Program-made: the position numbers and the translations under genes
Shown: piece by piece, positions 33,264-42,277 of the stretch
How positions within the stretch are numbered: the stretch's first letter is position 1
Layout of the letters: every line of letters starts with the position of its first letter
Notes under the pieces: model-generated
Database searches by the model: none
The model's input: only the letters and a program-made list of their open reading frames with translations
What the model was told of the DNA's origin: nothing
Assembly (NCBI GenBank): GCA_020853755.1
Contig: JADYYG010000026.1
Location: 62,001 to 126,000 of the forward strand
DNA length: 64,000 nt
Source: Dehalococcoidia bacterium
GTDB lineage: Bacteria > Chloroflexota > Dehalococcoidia > Tepidiformales > Tepidiformaceae
Direction of reading: 5' to 3'

Positions 33264-34159
33264 TACCGCCTCCGCCTGTGGGGATCCATCGCCTCGTTCG
33301 TTGCGTCGGCCACCAGGTTCAGGCCAACCAGGAACAGGCCGAGCACGGCCCCGGGGAACGCGAAGTAGGTCCATTGGTCGAGGTGGGCACGGGCGCCATT
33401 GATGAGGTTTCCGAGGGACGGCTGCGGAGGCTCCGTCCCAAGCCCGAGGTACCCGAGACTCGCCTCGATGAGCACGGCGCCCGCCATCGAGAGCGCTGCC
33501 TGCACGAGGATGGGCGGAAGAGCGTTGATGGCGACGTGCCGGAACATGATGCGTACCTCACTCGCGCCGGTGACCCGGGCGGCGAGCACGTAGTCCTTGC
33601 TCCCTTCCAGCAGCATCTGTGCGCGGCCAAGGCGGGCAAAGCGCGGGAAAGCGCCGATGCCAATCGCCAACGCGACGTTCTGGATGCCGGCGCCGAGTGC
33701 GGCGAGGATGGCGATGGCCATCAGCAGACCCGGGAACGCGAGCATGCTGTCCACGATCCGCATCATGATCGTGTCCAGCCAGCCCCGGGCGTAACCGGCC
33801 GTGAAACCGGCAATCGTCCCCGCCAGTCCGAACCCGCCGACAGCGAAGATACTGACGAGGATCGAGGCGCGCAGGCCGTAGAGCGTCCGGCTGAAGATGT
33901 CCCGGCTGAACTCATCGGTGCCGAACCAGAACTCAGCCGAGGGGCCTTCGAGGCGGTGACCCCGGATCTGCTGGAGCGGATCATGCGGAGCGATCAGCGG
34001 CGCCGCGAATCCCAGCACGACAAGCGCCAGGACGACAACCAGGCCGGTTGCGCCCATCGGGTTGCGGATCGTCTCGAGGATCGTCGTGAGGAACAGGGAG
34101 TCCCGTGTGCGGTCGGTTGCGGGTACTTCGATTTCGTTCGGAAGCGTTGCGACAGCCAT
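33263..34159 (-). CDS. Peptide/nickel-type ABC transporter permease (DppC-like)
   Basis: A 298-residue permease with about six transmembrane helices and the BPD_transp_1 domain. An N-terminal segment with PHDPLQQIRGHRLEGPS and FGTDEFSRDIFSR is the conserved OppC/DppC N-terminal domain, and the EAA loop reads YVLAARVTGASEVRIMFRHV near residue 185. It overlaps both neighbours by one base, in the fixed order substrate-binding protein, DppB-like, DppC-like. No DppD/DppF ATPase follows; a CoA-transferase does. In many genomes the ATPases are adjacent, so they must act in trans. Confidence 0.88.
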   Translation of the reverse strand: MAVATLPNEIEVPATDRTRDSLFLTTILETIRNPMGATGLVVVLALVVLGFAAPLIAPHDPLQQIRGHRLEGPSAEFWFGTDEFSRDIFSRTLYGLRASILVSIFAVGGFGLAGTIAGFTAGYARGWLDTIMMRIVDSMLAFPGLLMAIAILAALGAGIQNVALAIGIGAFPRFARLGRAQMLLEGSKDYVLAARVTGASEVRIMFRHVAINALPPILVQAALSMAGAVLIEASLGYLGLGTEPPQPSLGNLINGARAHLDQWTYFAFPGAVLGLFLVGLNLVADATNEAMDPHRRRR

Positions 34160-35103
34160 CAGCCCAACCTGATCCGTGGGTCGAGGATGCCGTACATGAT
34201 GTCGGCTAACAGGTTGATCATGATGAACCCGAAGACGAGGAAGAGGAGCGCGCCCTGGACGACCGGGTAGTCCCGGGCCTGGATAGCGCCGACAACGAGG
34301 CGCCCGATACCCGGCCGCGAGAAGACGTTTTCCACCACGACCGAACCGGTGAGCAGCGCGGCGAACTGCAACGCGATTACCGTCACGATCGGCACAAGGC
34401 CGTTGCGAAGCCCGTGGCGGATGACAACGGCACGGCCGGCCAACCCCTTCGCCCGTGCCGTCCTTATGTAGTCCTGGTTCATGACCTGGGCAATCGAGGT
34501 ACGTACGAACCGCGCGAGCACGGCAGCCCCGGTCAGACCGAGCACCACCGCGGGGAGCACCAGGTAGCGCAGCCCCTCCACCGGGTCATCGAGCAGCGAA
34601 ACGCGCCCGCCGATCGGCAGCAGTTCGAGCCGGAAGCTGATGAAGTAGATGAAGACCAGGCCGAGGACGAAGTGCGGGATGGCGATCCCGAGCATGGTGA
34701 ACCCGGAAAGTCCCCAGTCCCAGCCAGACCGCAGGTGCGTCCCGGCCATCACGCCGAGGACCACCCCGAACGCCAACTCCAGCGTGAACGCCACGAGAGT
34801 CAGTTCCAGCGTGGGGGCGAGTGCGTCACCTAACAGTTCGGAAACGGAGCGGCTGTTGCGGAACGAGTCCCCGAGGTCGCCGCGGACCGCGTTGCGGATC
34901 CAGTCCAGGTATTGCTGGGCCACCGGCCTATCGAGACCGAGCCGGTTACGAATGATCTCAACATCCTCGTCGCTCGCGTCCGGCCCGGCCAGGTTCGTGG
35001 CAGGGTCGCCCGGCACGAGTTGGAGGATGCTGAAGACAATCAGGCTGGAGAACAAGAGCACCGGGATGGCCTGAAGCAGCCTGCGCAGAATGTGAACAGC
35101 CAT
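34159..35103 (-). CDS. Peptide/nickel-type ABC transporter permease (DppB-like)
   Basis: A 314-residue permease that opens MAVHILRRLLQAIPVLLFSSLIVFSILQLVPGDPA, the classical DppB/OppB first helix with the PGDP motif. About six helices are seen, and the EAA loop reads YIRTARAKGLAGRAVVIRHGLRN in part near residue 215. It partners with the DppC-like protein to form the channel for a substrate delivered by the lipoprotein upstream. The overlap with the next gene is one base. Substrate could be a peptide, glycoside or organic acid. Confidence 0.88.
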   Translation of the reverse strand: MAVHILRRLLQAIPVLLFSSLIVFSILQLVPGDPATNLAGPDASDEDVEIIRNRLGLDRPVAQQYLDWIRNAVRGDLGDSFRNSRSVSELLGDALAPTLELTLVAFTLELAFGVVLGVMAGTHLRSGWDWGLSGFTMLGIAIPHFVLGLVFIYFISFRLELLPIGGRVSLLDDPVEGLRYLVLPAVVLGLTGAAVLARFVRTSIAQVMNQDYIRTARAKGLAGRAVVIRHGLRNGLVPIVTVIALQFAALLTGSVVVENVFSRPGIGRLVVGAIQARDYPVVQGALLFLVFGFIMINLLADIMYGILDPRIRLG

Positions 35104-35115
35104 GTCGCCCTCGCC

Positions 35116-36738
35116 TTACGCGTCGATCCAGATCTCGGAGAGCGGCGGTGCGTCACGTGCGCCGTCCGGGTCCGCCATCACCTGCTTACGCATGGCGAAG
35201 AACGTGTTGTTCGGCGCCAGCGGGGCCATCCACGGGTCATCGACCAGGTAGAGCTTGTTCCACTGGTGGAGAAGCTCCTGTCCGGCAGGCGAGCGCGGGT
35301 CCGTCTCCACAATCTTGGCGAGCATGGCCTTGTAGGCGTCCGGCTGGTAGTGCGACGCATTCGGGATCCGCACCGGCTGGGCGAACTCGAAAAAGGTTGC
35401 CGGGTACATCTGGTCAGAGAAGCCCATCGGCGCGATGAACGCCGCGCCGTTGACCTTCCGCGTCCGGAACCGTTCAAGGTATGCCGAGTACTCCGACACG
35501 TTGAGTTGGGCATTGGCGCCGATCGCCTTCCAGTCGTCTTGCACGTACTGTCCGAGCCCTTCCCGGCCCTGCCCAATATCCATCGGGATAGTCACGCCTT
35601 CGGCACCCGCTTGCTTCAGCAGCGACTTCGCCTTCTCCGGGTCATAGGTCAACAGCGCTTCGTCCCCCGCGATGTACGCGGGCGATTCCTTCGGCCACGG
35701 CAGCACCTGAGGCGAAACGGCGCCTTCGGCCCATTCGTTTGCGATGCGCTTCCGGTCGATGGCGAAGGTCAACGCCTGCCGGACGCGCGCATCCTTCAGC
35801 GCGGGGAAGTCGACGACGAAGCCCGCGTACCAGGAGCCACCGACACCGCCGTCGGTCACTTTCACGTCCTTGGACGACTTCAGCGCCTTCACCATGGCCG
35901 GCGTGACCTGGCTGGCATGCATCAACTCGCCCGATTGCAGCGCGAGGATACGAGCCTGTTCGTCCGAGTAGATCCGGCCCTGGATCTTGTCGAGATAGGG
36001 CTTTCCTGCGTCCCAGTAGTTCGGGTTGCGGTCGAGCACATACCCCTGATTGGGTGTGAACGACGTGAACTTGAACGGACCGGACCCGTTGATGGTCTTC
36101 ATCTTCGGCGCGTCAGCCACCGTCTTCTCGTCCACGATCGGGAGGAGCGAGAAGTAGTCCTCCATGTACGGGCGAGGAGCGGAGAACGTGATGTCCAGTG
36201 TCACTGCGTCGGGCGTCTTGATGTCGGTGATGAGCTTGCCCGGGTTCTTCAACTGGCTCGTCGTGGTGTCGGCCCGGAACGTCTCGATGCTGAAGCGCAC
36301 GTCAGCCGAGGTCAGCGGGCGGCCGTCGTGGAACTGGAGGCCAGGACGGAGCTTGATGCTGACGCCGGTGAAGTCCGGCTTCATCTCGAACTTCTCAGCC
36401 AGCGCCAGCCGCGGGCGATTGTCCGCCCCCTGGATGATGAGCGTGTCCCAGAGCGCCCAGCGCAGGTAGAAGTTGTTCGGGTTGAACGCGTAAACAAGGG
36501 CGTCCGGGGCCGGTTCGCCGGCATCGACGACAAGCGTCCCGCCCTTCTTCGGGGTCTTCACAGCTGGAGTCTGCCCGGCTGCCGGCGAAGACGTCCCGCC
36601 CGGCGGGGTCTCGTCGTCATCATCTCCGCAGCCGGTCAGCAAGAGACCGGCAACCCCGGTACCCGTTCCAGCAGCAGCCTGGAGAAAACGGCGGCGGCCG
36701 AATGGTGTCAGGTTTCGGTCAGTGGTCGTGTCTGGCAT
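35116..36738 (-). CDS. ABC transporter substrate-binding lipoprotein, family 5 (DppA-like)
   Basis: A 540-residue SBP_bac_5 protein. A twin-arginine-like signal GRRRFLQAAAGTG is followed by a hydrophobic stretch and the lipobox LLTGC, with lipidated Cys37, so it is probably exported folded and anchored outside the membrane. After an acidic Pro/Thr linker, the mature protein has the family's WDTLIIQG, LRPGLQFHDGRPLTSADVRFSIE and YWDAGKPYLDKI landmarks. GGAGG six nt before ATG 36738 sets the start. A strong promoter and a LacI-type operator lie directly upstream, so the operon is likely induced by its substrate. Confidence 0.9.
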   Translation of the reverse strand: MPDTTTDRNLTPFGRRRFLQAAAGTGTGVAGLLLTGCGDDDDETPPGGTSSPAAGQTPAVKTPKKGGTLVVDAGEPAPDALVYAFNPNNFYLRWALWDTLIIQGADNRPRLALAEKFEMKPDFTGVSIKLRPGLQFHDGRPLTSADVRFSIETFRADTTTSQLKNPGKLITDIKTPDAVTLDITFSAPRPYMEDYFSLLPIVDEKTVADAPKMKTINGSGPFKFTSFTPNQGYVLDRNPNYWDAGKPYLDKIQGRIYSDEQARILALQSGELMHASQVTPAMVKALKSSKDVKVTDGGVGGSWYAGFVVDFPALKDARVRQALTFAIDRKRIANEWAEGAVSPQVLPWPKESPAYIAGDEALLTYDPEKAKSLLKQAGAEGVTIPMDIGQGREGLGQYVQDDWKAIGANAQLNVSEYSAYLERFRTRKVNGAAFIAPMGFSDQMYPATFFEFAQPVRIPNASHYQPDAYKAMLAKIVETDPRSPAGQELLHQWNKLYLVDDPWMAPLAPNNTFFAMRKQVMADPDGARDAPPLSEIWIDA

Positions 36739-36769
36739 GAGAGTCCTCCCGGGCCGGTATCGGCATGGC

Positions 36770-36789
36770 ACGCGGTAACGTTTTCGCGT
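36770..36789. promoter_or_regulatory. LacI-family operator-like palindrome (site A1)
   Basis: ACGCGGTAACGTTTTCGCGT is a 20-bp palindrome centred on AACGTT with eight of ten pairs matching, close in form to PurR/LacI-family boxes. It covers the transcription start and touches the -10 of the leftward transporter promoter, a position for repression. Two related sites (36905-36924 and 43047-43066) share the GCGnnAACGTTnnCGC core, the first with two core mismatches. Confidence 0.7.
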
Positions 36790-36816
36790 TGTACGCACTT
36801 TCATTGAGGCTGTCAA
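36788..36816 (-). promoter_or_regulatory. Sigma-70-type promoter of the leftward transporter/CoA-transferase operon
   Basis: On the minus strand TTGACA (complement of 36811-36816) and TACAAC (complement of 36788-36793) are separated by exactly 17 bp. This is the best consensus promoter in the window. The start of transcription would be near 36781, within the operator-like palindrome. Confidence 0.7.
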
Positions 36817-36904
36817 TATCAAGGAATACCCCGAACGCCCAATCTCGGATTGCCGCTGGCTAGCCCGTGAACCTGTCGCCGATGCCTTGCAGGCTGCCGG
36901 TGAA

Positions 36905-36924
36905 TTGTGCAAACCTTTCCGCGA
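36905..36924. promoter_or_regulatory. LacI-family operator-like site (site A2)
   Basis: TTGTGCAAACCTTTCCGCGA is identical at 16 of 20 positions to site A3 at 43047-43066, with weaker internal symmetry. It ends 26 bp before the start of the nitronate-monooxygenase-like gene, the first gene of the operon that encodes the LacI regulator, suggesting autoregulation. Confidence 0.5.
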
Positions 36925-36950
36925 CTTCTCAGTGATACAGGCCGAGGCCA

Positions 36951-38075
36951 ATGGAACGTTCCCCGATCGAAACTCCGCTCTGCCGCCAACTCGGGATTCA
37001 GCACCCGATCTTTGCCTTCAGCCACAGCGCCGACGTGGTGGTCGAGGTCTGCCTGTCAGGCGGCCTCGGCGTGCTCGGAGCGACGCGCATGTTCCCCGAG
37101 GAGATTGCCCGCAACCTCGCCGACATCCGCAGCCGGATCGGAGCGCGGCCCTTCGGCGTCGACCTCGTCCTGCCCCAGGGCATGCCCGAACGGAACAACC
37201 GGGAGGACATCGAGGCCGCGCTCCCTGAGGAGCACCGCGCCTTCGTCGACTACCTGTACGACAAATACAACGTGCCGCGCGACGGTCTTGCAGGGCCTCG
37301 CTCCCGCTTCGTCCGCTCCGACGAGATGGCCCGACGCCAGGCAGACGTCGTGCTGGCCTCGGATGTCGACATCTTTGCCATGGGTATCGGCAGCCCGCCG
37401 GAGTTCATCTCAGCGGCGAAGGCTGCCGGTAAGCGCGTCCTCGCCCTCGTCGGGAACCCGAAGCATGCGCGGAAGGCGCTCGCGCAGGGCGCAGACATCC
37501 TCGTCGCGCAGGGTCATGATTCGGGTGCGCACACGGGACCGATTGGCACGTTCTCGCTCGTCCCCCAGATCACGCAAATGGCCGCGAACGTCCCGGTACT
37601 GGCCGCCGGCGGTGTCGCCACGGGCCAGCACATCGTGGCCGCCCTGGCAATGGGTGCGGCAGGCGTCTGGGTCGGGACGGCCTGGCTCGTGACGAAAGAG
37701 GCGCACACGCCGCCGAAAATGATGCCTCATCTTCTCGCTGCCAACTCCGATGACACCGTCATCACACGCGCGAAGAGCGGCAAGACGAACCGCCAGCTCA
37801 GGACCGCCTACACCGACGAGTGGGCCGCGCCAGGGGCGCCCGAGCCACTCAAGATGCCGTACCAGGACATCCTCGTCGGCGATCTGCTCGGCGCAATCGA
37901 TCGGCACGAGATCGAGCCGCTCCTCGGCACCGGACTCGGCCAGGGGATCGCCTGGTTCACGGAAGAGACGACCGTGGCCGACGTCATGCGCCGGTTCGTG
38001 GCCGAGGCCGCGGAGAGCCTTGCGCAACTCCAGATGCTGGGCAACGCTGTGCCGCAGACGGAGGGCACATCCTGA
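36951..38075 (+). CDS. Nitronate monooxygenase family protein (FMN TIM-barrel)
   Basis: A 374-residue NMO/2-nitropropane dioxygenase-like flavoprotein. It starts MERSPIETPLCRQLGIQHPIF, has LSGGLGVLGATRMFPEE near residue 36, the AQGHDSGAHTG segment near residue 182 that contributes to FMN phosphate and active-site binding, and VLAAGGVATGQHIVAALAMGAAGVWVGT-type phosphate loop near residue 215. Family members oxidise alkyl nitronates or act as enoyl reductase-like FMN enzymes. It is the first gene of the rightward operon of island A, 56 bp before the LacI gene. A nitro-compound substrate is possible but not shown. Confidence 0.85.
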   Translation: MERSPIETPLCRQLGIQHPIFAFSHSADVVVEVCLSGGLGVLGATRMFPEEIARNLADIRSRIGARPFGVDLVLPQGMPERNNREDIEAALPEEHRAFVDYLYDKYNVPRDGLAGPRSRFVRSDEMARRQADVVLASDVDIFAMGIGSPPEFISAAKAAGKRVLALVGNPKHARKALAQGADILVAQGHDSGAHTGPIGTFSLVPQITQMAANVPVLAAGGVATGQHIVAALAMGAAGVWVGTAWLVTKEAHTPPKMMPHLLAANSDDTVITRAKSGKTNRQLRTAYTDEWAAPGAPEPLKMPYQDILVGDLLGAIDRHEIEPLLGTGLGQGIAWFTEETTVADVMRRFVAEAAESLAQLQMLGNAVPQTEGTS

Positions 38076-38131
38076 ACACCGGGGCCGGAGACGATCGCTC
38101 GCTCACTCAGCACTCACCGGCGTCCCGGCCA

Positions 38132-39214
38132 GTGCCCACCATTCATGATGTCGCCCGGAAAGCAGCGGTCTCGACCTCGACCGTCTCGCGGGCGCTTTCC
38201 GGCGGGTCTCGAATCAGCGAAGCAACCCGGCAGCGCGTGCGGGAGGCGGCGGATGCGCTGGGATTCCGGCCAAGCCGCTCGGCCCAGGCCCTGCGGTCGG
38301 CGCGCACCAGGACAATCGGTCTGCTGGCGCCGAACCTCGAAAACCCGATTTCGTACGACCACCTCCGCGCAACGGTGCACGCCGCGTACGACCTCGGGTA
38401 CGCGGTACTGGTTGGCGACGGCCAGGAGACGCCGGAGATCCAGGACGCTGAACTTGCACGGATGCTGGACTACCGCGTCGACGGGATCATCCTCGGCCGC
38501 GGCATCCTCCCGCTCACACAGTTGCTCAGGGACACCGTCGCCTCCCAGGTTCCGGTCGAGCCGTTCCTGGGGCGCGTCTGGGCCGAAGCTGACCTTGGCG
38601 CGCGGATCAACGTCTACCGGGACACGACTTCGGACGCTGTCGGCGCCACGCTGGCGTACCGGCACCTTGTGAGGATGGGGCACCGGAAGTTCGCGGTCTT
38701 CCTCTTCGAATACGCCGCAACCCGGACCGGGCGGGCGCGCCACCATCTCCTCGAAGAGATCCTGGCGGCCGAAGGGCTGCCCCCGGAGACGGCCCAGACC
38801 GTACTGGTCAGCAGGCCCGAGGACTGCTTGCCGGCCGTCCAGTCGCTGATGGCGGCGAAGGACGCACCAACAGCAGTCATTTCCGCGAACGGCCGCCTCA
38901 CACCATATGTTCTCGAAGGACTTTTCTCGGCAGGAGTGCACATCCCCGGCGACGCCTCGTTCCTCTCTTTCGGCGATTCGCAGTGGCACCGGGGGTACTC
39001 CCCGCCGATCTCGGTCGTGCGCGAAGACTACCCCGCTGTCGCCCGCCGGACGGTTGAACGCCTCGCAGCGCGGATCGACGGCCAGCGCCTCGACCCTGAC
39101 GCATTGCGAACCTCTGAGTTCGTCATGCGGCAATCGACCGGACCGGCGCCCGTCAGGCGTTCGATCAGCGCGGTACCCAGGCACGAGACCTCGCGCGGAG
39201 CGAGCGATGGCTAG
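38132..39214 (+). CDS. LacI family transcriptional regulator (island A)
   Basis: A 360-residue regulator with an N-terminal LacI helix-turn-helix (PTIHDVARKAAVSTSTVSR) and hinge (RPSRSAQALRSARTRTIG), then a periplasmic-binding-protein-like effector domain from residue 62 (IGLLAPNLENPI ... VDGIILGRGI). I start at GTG 38132 directly before the HTH; no good ribosome-binding site is seen, so translation may be coupled to the upstream gene. The ATGGCTAG overlap with the CoA-transferase gene links it to catabolism. It is the obvious candidate to bind sites A1-A3. Confidence 0.87.
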   Translation: MPTIHDVARKAAVSTSTVSRALSGGSRISEATRQRVREAADALGFRPSRSAQALRSARTRTIGLLAPNLENPISYDHLRATVHAAYDLGYAVLVGDGQETPEIQDAELARMLDYRVDGIILGRGILPLTQLLRDTVASQVPVEPFLGRVWAEADLGARINVYRDTTSDAVGATLAYRHLVRMGHRKFAVFLFEYAATRTGRARHHLLEEILAAEGLPPETAQTVLVSRPEDCLPAVQSLMAAKDAPTAVISANGRLTPYVLEGLFSAGVHIPGDASFLSFGDSQWHRGYSPPISVVREDYPAVARRTVERLAARIDGQRLDPDALRTSEFVMRQSTGPAPVRRSISAVPRHETSRGASDG

Positions 39215-40337
39215 GCACATTCTCACCGGTATCACGGTGCTCGATGTCACCCAGATCGTGGCCGGCCCATACGCAACCCGGATGCTCGCCGACCTCGGCG
39301 CCGACGTTATCCGTATCGAACCGCCGGCTGCGACGTTCGGAGAGCAGCGCGGCCGCGGCGGCCTGAACCTCGGGAAGCGTTCAATCGTGCTCGACCTGAA
39401 GCAGCCTGCTGGCCTTGAAGTGGCCCTGAGGCTGGCGGACTCGGCGGACGTCCTGGTGGAGAATTACCGCCCTGGCGCCCTCGCCAGGCTCGGCCTCGGA
39501 TACGACGCCGTCCGTGCGCGGAACCCACGCCTCGTATATGCGACGATCTCCGGTTTCGGCACTGACACGTCATTTGGCGAACGCCCGGCCTACGGCGCCA
39601 CCGCCCATGCAGAAGCCGGCTGGCTGTGGGTCCAACAACAGGCGCAGGGGGGCGCCGAACCATTCGCGCCCGGCATCACCGTCGCCGATATTGCAACGGG
39701 AATGAACGCGTGCACCGCGGTCCTCGCGGCCCTCTTCGACCGTGTCACCACCGGCGCCGGGCAGTTCGTCAACATCTCACTCATGGATAGCCAACTCGCG
39801 TTCCTTGGCGAAATTGCCGGTCCTGTACTCGGCGGAGATGCGTTCCGGCCCTTCCGGCACGGGCTTCAGAAGACGCAGGACGGCTACCTCACGGTGAACG
39901 CAGGCCCCCCGCGCAATTGGCAAAGGCTGGCCGGGGCCGTGGGAGACCCGGGAGCCACTGCGGACGGCGCTGAGGCGGTTTCCAAAGCCGTCACGGGCTG
40001 GGCGGAAGGCCTATCCACTGCCACGGCTGCGGCGACGCTGGGAGATGCCGGCGTGGCCTACGGAGTGATGCACACACTCGATGAGGCGCTCGCCAACCCG
40101 TATTTCGCGGAGCGCGGGATGATCCGGGAACTGCCGCTGGAGAATCCCGGTGGTCCGCGCGTGGTCGCCTCGCCGCTTCGCTTTTCGCAGGCCGAGACCG
40201 GCCCATGGCGCCGCGCCCCCGAACCCGGCGAACACACTCGCGCAATCCTCGAGCAGTTCGGCTTCGAGACGGACCACATTGACGCGCTGGTTCACAACAG
40301 GGTTGTTCACCAGTCCACGGGCAGCGACACGCGATGA
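39207..40337 (+). CDS. CaiB/BaiF family CoA-transferase
   Basis: A 376-residue family III CoA-transferase beginning MARHILTGITVLDVTQIVAGPYATRMLADLGADV. The catalytic Asp is in TVADIATGMNACTAV near residue 158, followed by TTGAGQFVNISLMDSQLAF. It overlaps the LacI gene by 8 bp and is followed by an ATGA overlap with the M28-like gene, so all three are one operon. GGAG six nt upstream supports the start. Shorter than the other CoA-transferases here. Confidence 0.87.
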   Translation: MARHILTGITVLDVTQIVAGPYATRMLADLGADVIRIEPPAATFGEQRGRGGLNLGKRSIVLDLKQPAGLEVALRLADSADVLVENYRPGALARLGLGYDAVRARNPRLVYATISGFGTDTSFGERPAYGATAHAEAGWLWVQQQAQGGAEPFAPGITVADIATGMNACTAVLAALFDRVTTGAGQFVNISLMDSQLAFLGEIAGPVLGGDAFRPFRHGLQKTQDGYLTVNAGPPRNWQRLAGAVGDPGATADGAEAVSKAVTGWAEGLSTATAAATLGDAGVAYGVMHTLDEALANPYFAERGMIRELPLENPGGPRVVASPLRFSQAETGPWRRAPEPGEHTRAILEQFGFETDHIDALVHNRVVHQSTGSDTR

Positions 40338-41515
40338 TTGCCGCCGAAGTCTGTAGTGGCATCATCCGCGCCTACGACGCCCAGGGCTGGCACCGGACCG
40401 CGACGACGGTCGACCATGCTTCCGCCCAGTGGCTGATCGATGAACTCCACTCGCGGAACGTGCAGGGCGCACTCGAAACCTTCCGGTTCACGCGCGTCGA
40501 TCCCGAGCCTTGTTCGCTGCAGGGCGACAGTTGGACCATCCGAGGATACCCCTTCACCGACTCGCTCCTGCCGGCCCCGGGCAATCCGCTGAAGGGCCGC
40601 TTTGCGGAACGGCCGGATACCGGTGCGTTCGCGCTGGTTCGCGCCGACGCCCACGGCATGGCCTCGCCAGTCGACCCGCTCCGGGAGCAGCCGTGGGCCG
40701 CCATCATCGCCATCCTCGATGGCCCGGGGTTCACGCTCCGGAACCAGTGGCGCCAGGATGAGCCCTACGGCCCGCCGGTCGTGCAGGTACCGGCAAACGC
40801 CGCGGAGCAACTCGAACATGCCCAACAGAGCGGCGAGGAGCTAACCATCCACTGCGGCGCCGTCCATGCACCCACCGAGGCATCGAACGTCATCGCGACC
40901 GTCACTGGCGGTGACCCATCGCTCGCCCCTATCACTGTCCTGACGCCGCGCAGCGGGTGGTGGCATTGTGCCGGTGAACGCGGCGGCGGCATTGCCGTTT
41001 GGCTCGAGGTAGCGGGCGAGGTGCGACGCCTCGGCATCTCCCGGACCGTGAACTTCGTCGCGTCGACCGGGCACGAACTGAACTTCTGGGGTGCTCGGCA
41101 GCACATCGCCAGGCATCCGGGCGTCGGGCCGGCCAGCCGGTTCTGGGTTCATCTCGGCGCGAACATCGGTGCACGCGGGACCACCCTGATGACGGTCTCC
41201 TCCGACCGTGGATTGCTCGACATTGCGCGGTCCGCCGGGAACCGGTCCGGCATGACCGCAGACGCGGTGCACTGGGAGTTCCGTGAACACGCACCGGGTG
41301 GCGAAGCCCAGGTCATCGAACGAGCCGGAGGCACATTCCTGAGCCTAATCGGCGCAAACTTCCAACTCTTCCATTCGACCGAGGACCGGTGGCCGCAGGC
41401 GATCGATTCCGAGGCGATCGCCCGGGCGGCGATTCTCGTTGTTGAGACCCTGCTCGCGTCCGAACCCGGCGGGGGTTCCGGCCAATCCGCACCTCCCGGC
41501 AGGTCGAGAGGATGA
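40334..41515 (+). CDS. M28-peptidase-like protein with degenerate metal site
   Basis: A 393-residue protein with an M28 aminopeptidase-like layout. An N-terminal region is followed by SNVIATVTGG near residue 182, where M28 enzymes continue with the zinc-binding HxD motif; here the line reads VLTPRSGWWHCAGERGGGIAVWLE. FVASTGHELNFWGARQHI near residue 238 stands where GEE(Q)GLLGS is expected, keeping the Glu as GHE. An N-terminal segment resembles a PA-like insertion. Several metal ligands are therefore missing or moved, so a non-peptidase or altered-metal amidase role is possible. ATGA overlaps tie it to both neighbours. Confidence 0.65.
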   Translation: MIAAEVCSGIIRAYDAQGWHRTATTVDHASAQWLIDELHSRNVQGALETFRFTRVDPEPCSLQGDSWTIRGYPFTDSLLPAPGNPLKGRFAERPDTGAFALVRADAHGMASPVDPLREQPWAAIIAILDGPGFTLRNQWRQDEPYGPPVVQVPANAAEQLEHAQQSGEELTIHCGAVHAPTEASNVIATVTGGDPSLAPITVLTPRSGWWHCAGERGGGIAVWLEVAGEVRRLGISRTVNFVASTGHELNFWGARQHIARHPGVGPASRFWVHLGANIGARGTTLMTVSSDRGLLDIARSAGNRSGMTADAVHWEFREHAPGGEAQVIERAGGTFLSLIGANFQLFHSTEDRWPQAIDSEAIARAAILVVETLLASEPGGGSGQSAPPGRSRG

Positions 41516-42270
41516 ACCCGCCAGCTCCGGGCGCCGGCCTGCCACGCCTTCACGAGGTAACGATCACCACTGCCCGGCCAGAAGTCGCTGTCCGCACGTT
41601 CGAAGCCCTCTTCGGCCACGCAGCCGAACAGGACAGCGCCAGCGCGACATTCGCCACCGGCCAATCGCTCGTCAGGGTGGTTCGAAGCGAGAACCCGCGT
41701 GGTATCGATGGCATCAGGCTGGTCGTGCAATCCAGCCAAGGGAGAGCGACGGCGCTGGCGCGAGCCGGTGTTCGAACCGAACACCACGACGGCCACATCA
41801 TCGTTCCTCGGGAGCAGGCATCCGGCATGGAAGTCACGTTCGTCGATGACCACCAGCACCCGCGAGTTCTCTCGCCCTCGGGCGTGGCGCTCGACCACCT
41901 GGCCATCGCCGTCCGAGACCTCGCGGCGGGAGTGGCGCGTTGGACGGGGATCCTCGGCGTCGAGGTCAGCGAGCGTGGACCGCACCCGCTCGGCGGAATC
42001 ACCATGGCGCGGTTCCTTCTGGGACCGCAGATGATTGAACTGGTGTCACCAGCGCCGGGCGTGGAGTCCGCCACGCAACGGCGGCTCGAAAAGCGGGGTG
42101 ATGGCCCGATCACGCTCGCACTGATCCCGTCTCACCTACCCGCAGCCACGGAGCGGCTGCGCGCAGCTGGCACCCTGCTGGTGGAACAGCCGCCGCACAC
42201 GTTCATCCACCCGTCGGACAGCGGCGGCGTGCTCGTGCAACTCACCCCGAGGCTCGAACACAGCCACTGA
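41512..42270 (+). CDS. VOC family (glyoxalase/dioxygenase-like) protein
   Basis: A 252-residue protein with two beta-alpha-beta-beta-beta VOC modules. LHEVTITTARPEVAVRTFEALFG begins the first, and LDHLAIAVRDLAAGVARWTGILG (residue 124 onward) begins the second, with a His at the canonical metal position and a Glu in MIELVSPAPG. Functions in the fold include glyoxalase, extradiol dioxygenase and methylmalonyl-CoA epimerase; the second-module pattern resembles epimerase-type sequences. It is the last gene of the rightward operon, with an ATGA overlap upstream. A CoA-ester epimerase would suit the context. Confidence 0.78.
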   Translation: MNPPAPGAGLPRLHEVTITTARPEVAVRTFEALFGHAAEQDSASATFATGQSLVRVVRSENPRGIDGIRLVVQSSQGRATALARAGVRTEHHDGHIIVPREQASGMEVTFVDDHQHPRVLSPSGVALDHLAIAVRDLAAGVARWTGILGVEVSERGPHPLGGITMARFLLGPQMIELVSPAPGVESATQRRLEKRGDGPITLALIPSHLPAATERLRAAGTLLVEQPPHTFIHPSDSGGVLVQLTPRLEHSH

Positions 42271-42277
42271 CTGATGG

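Noticed and set aside
34912-36807. A 631-codon open frame on the plus strand
   Set aside because: It is antisense to the lipoprotein and permease genes and has shadow-type composition.
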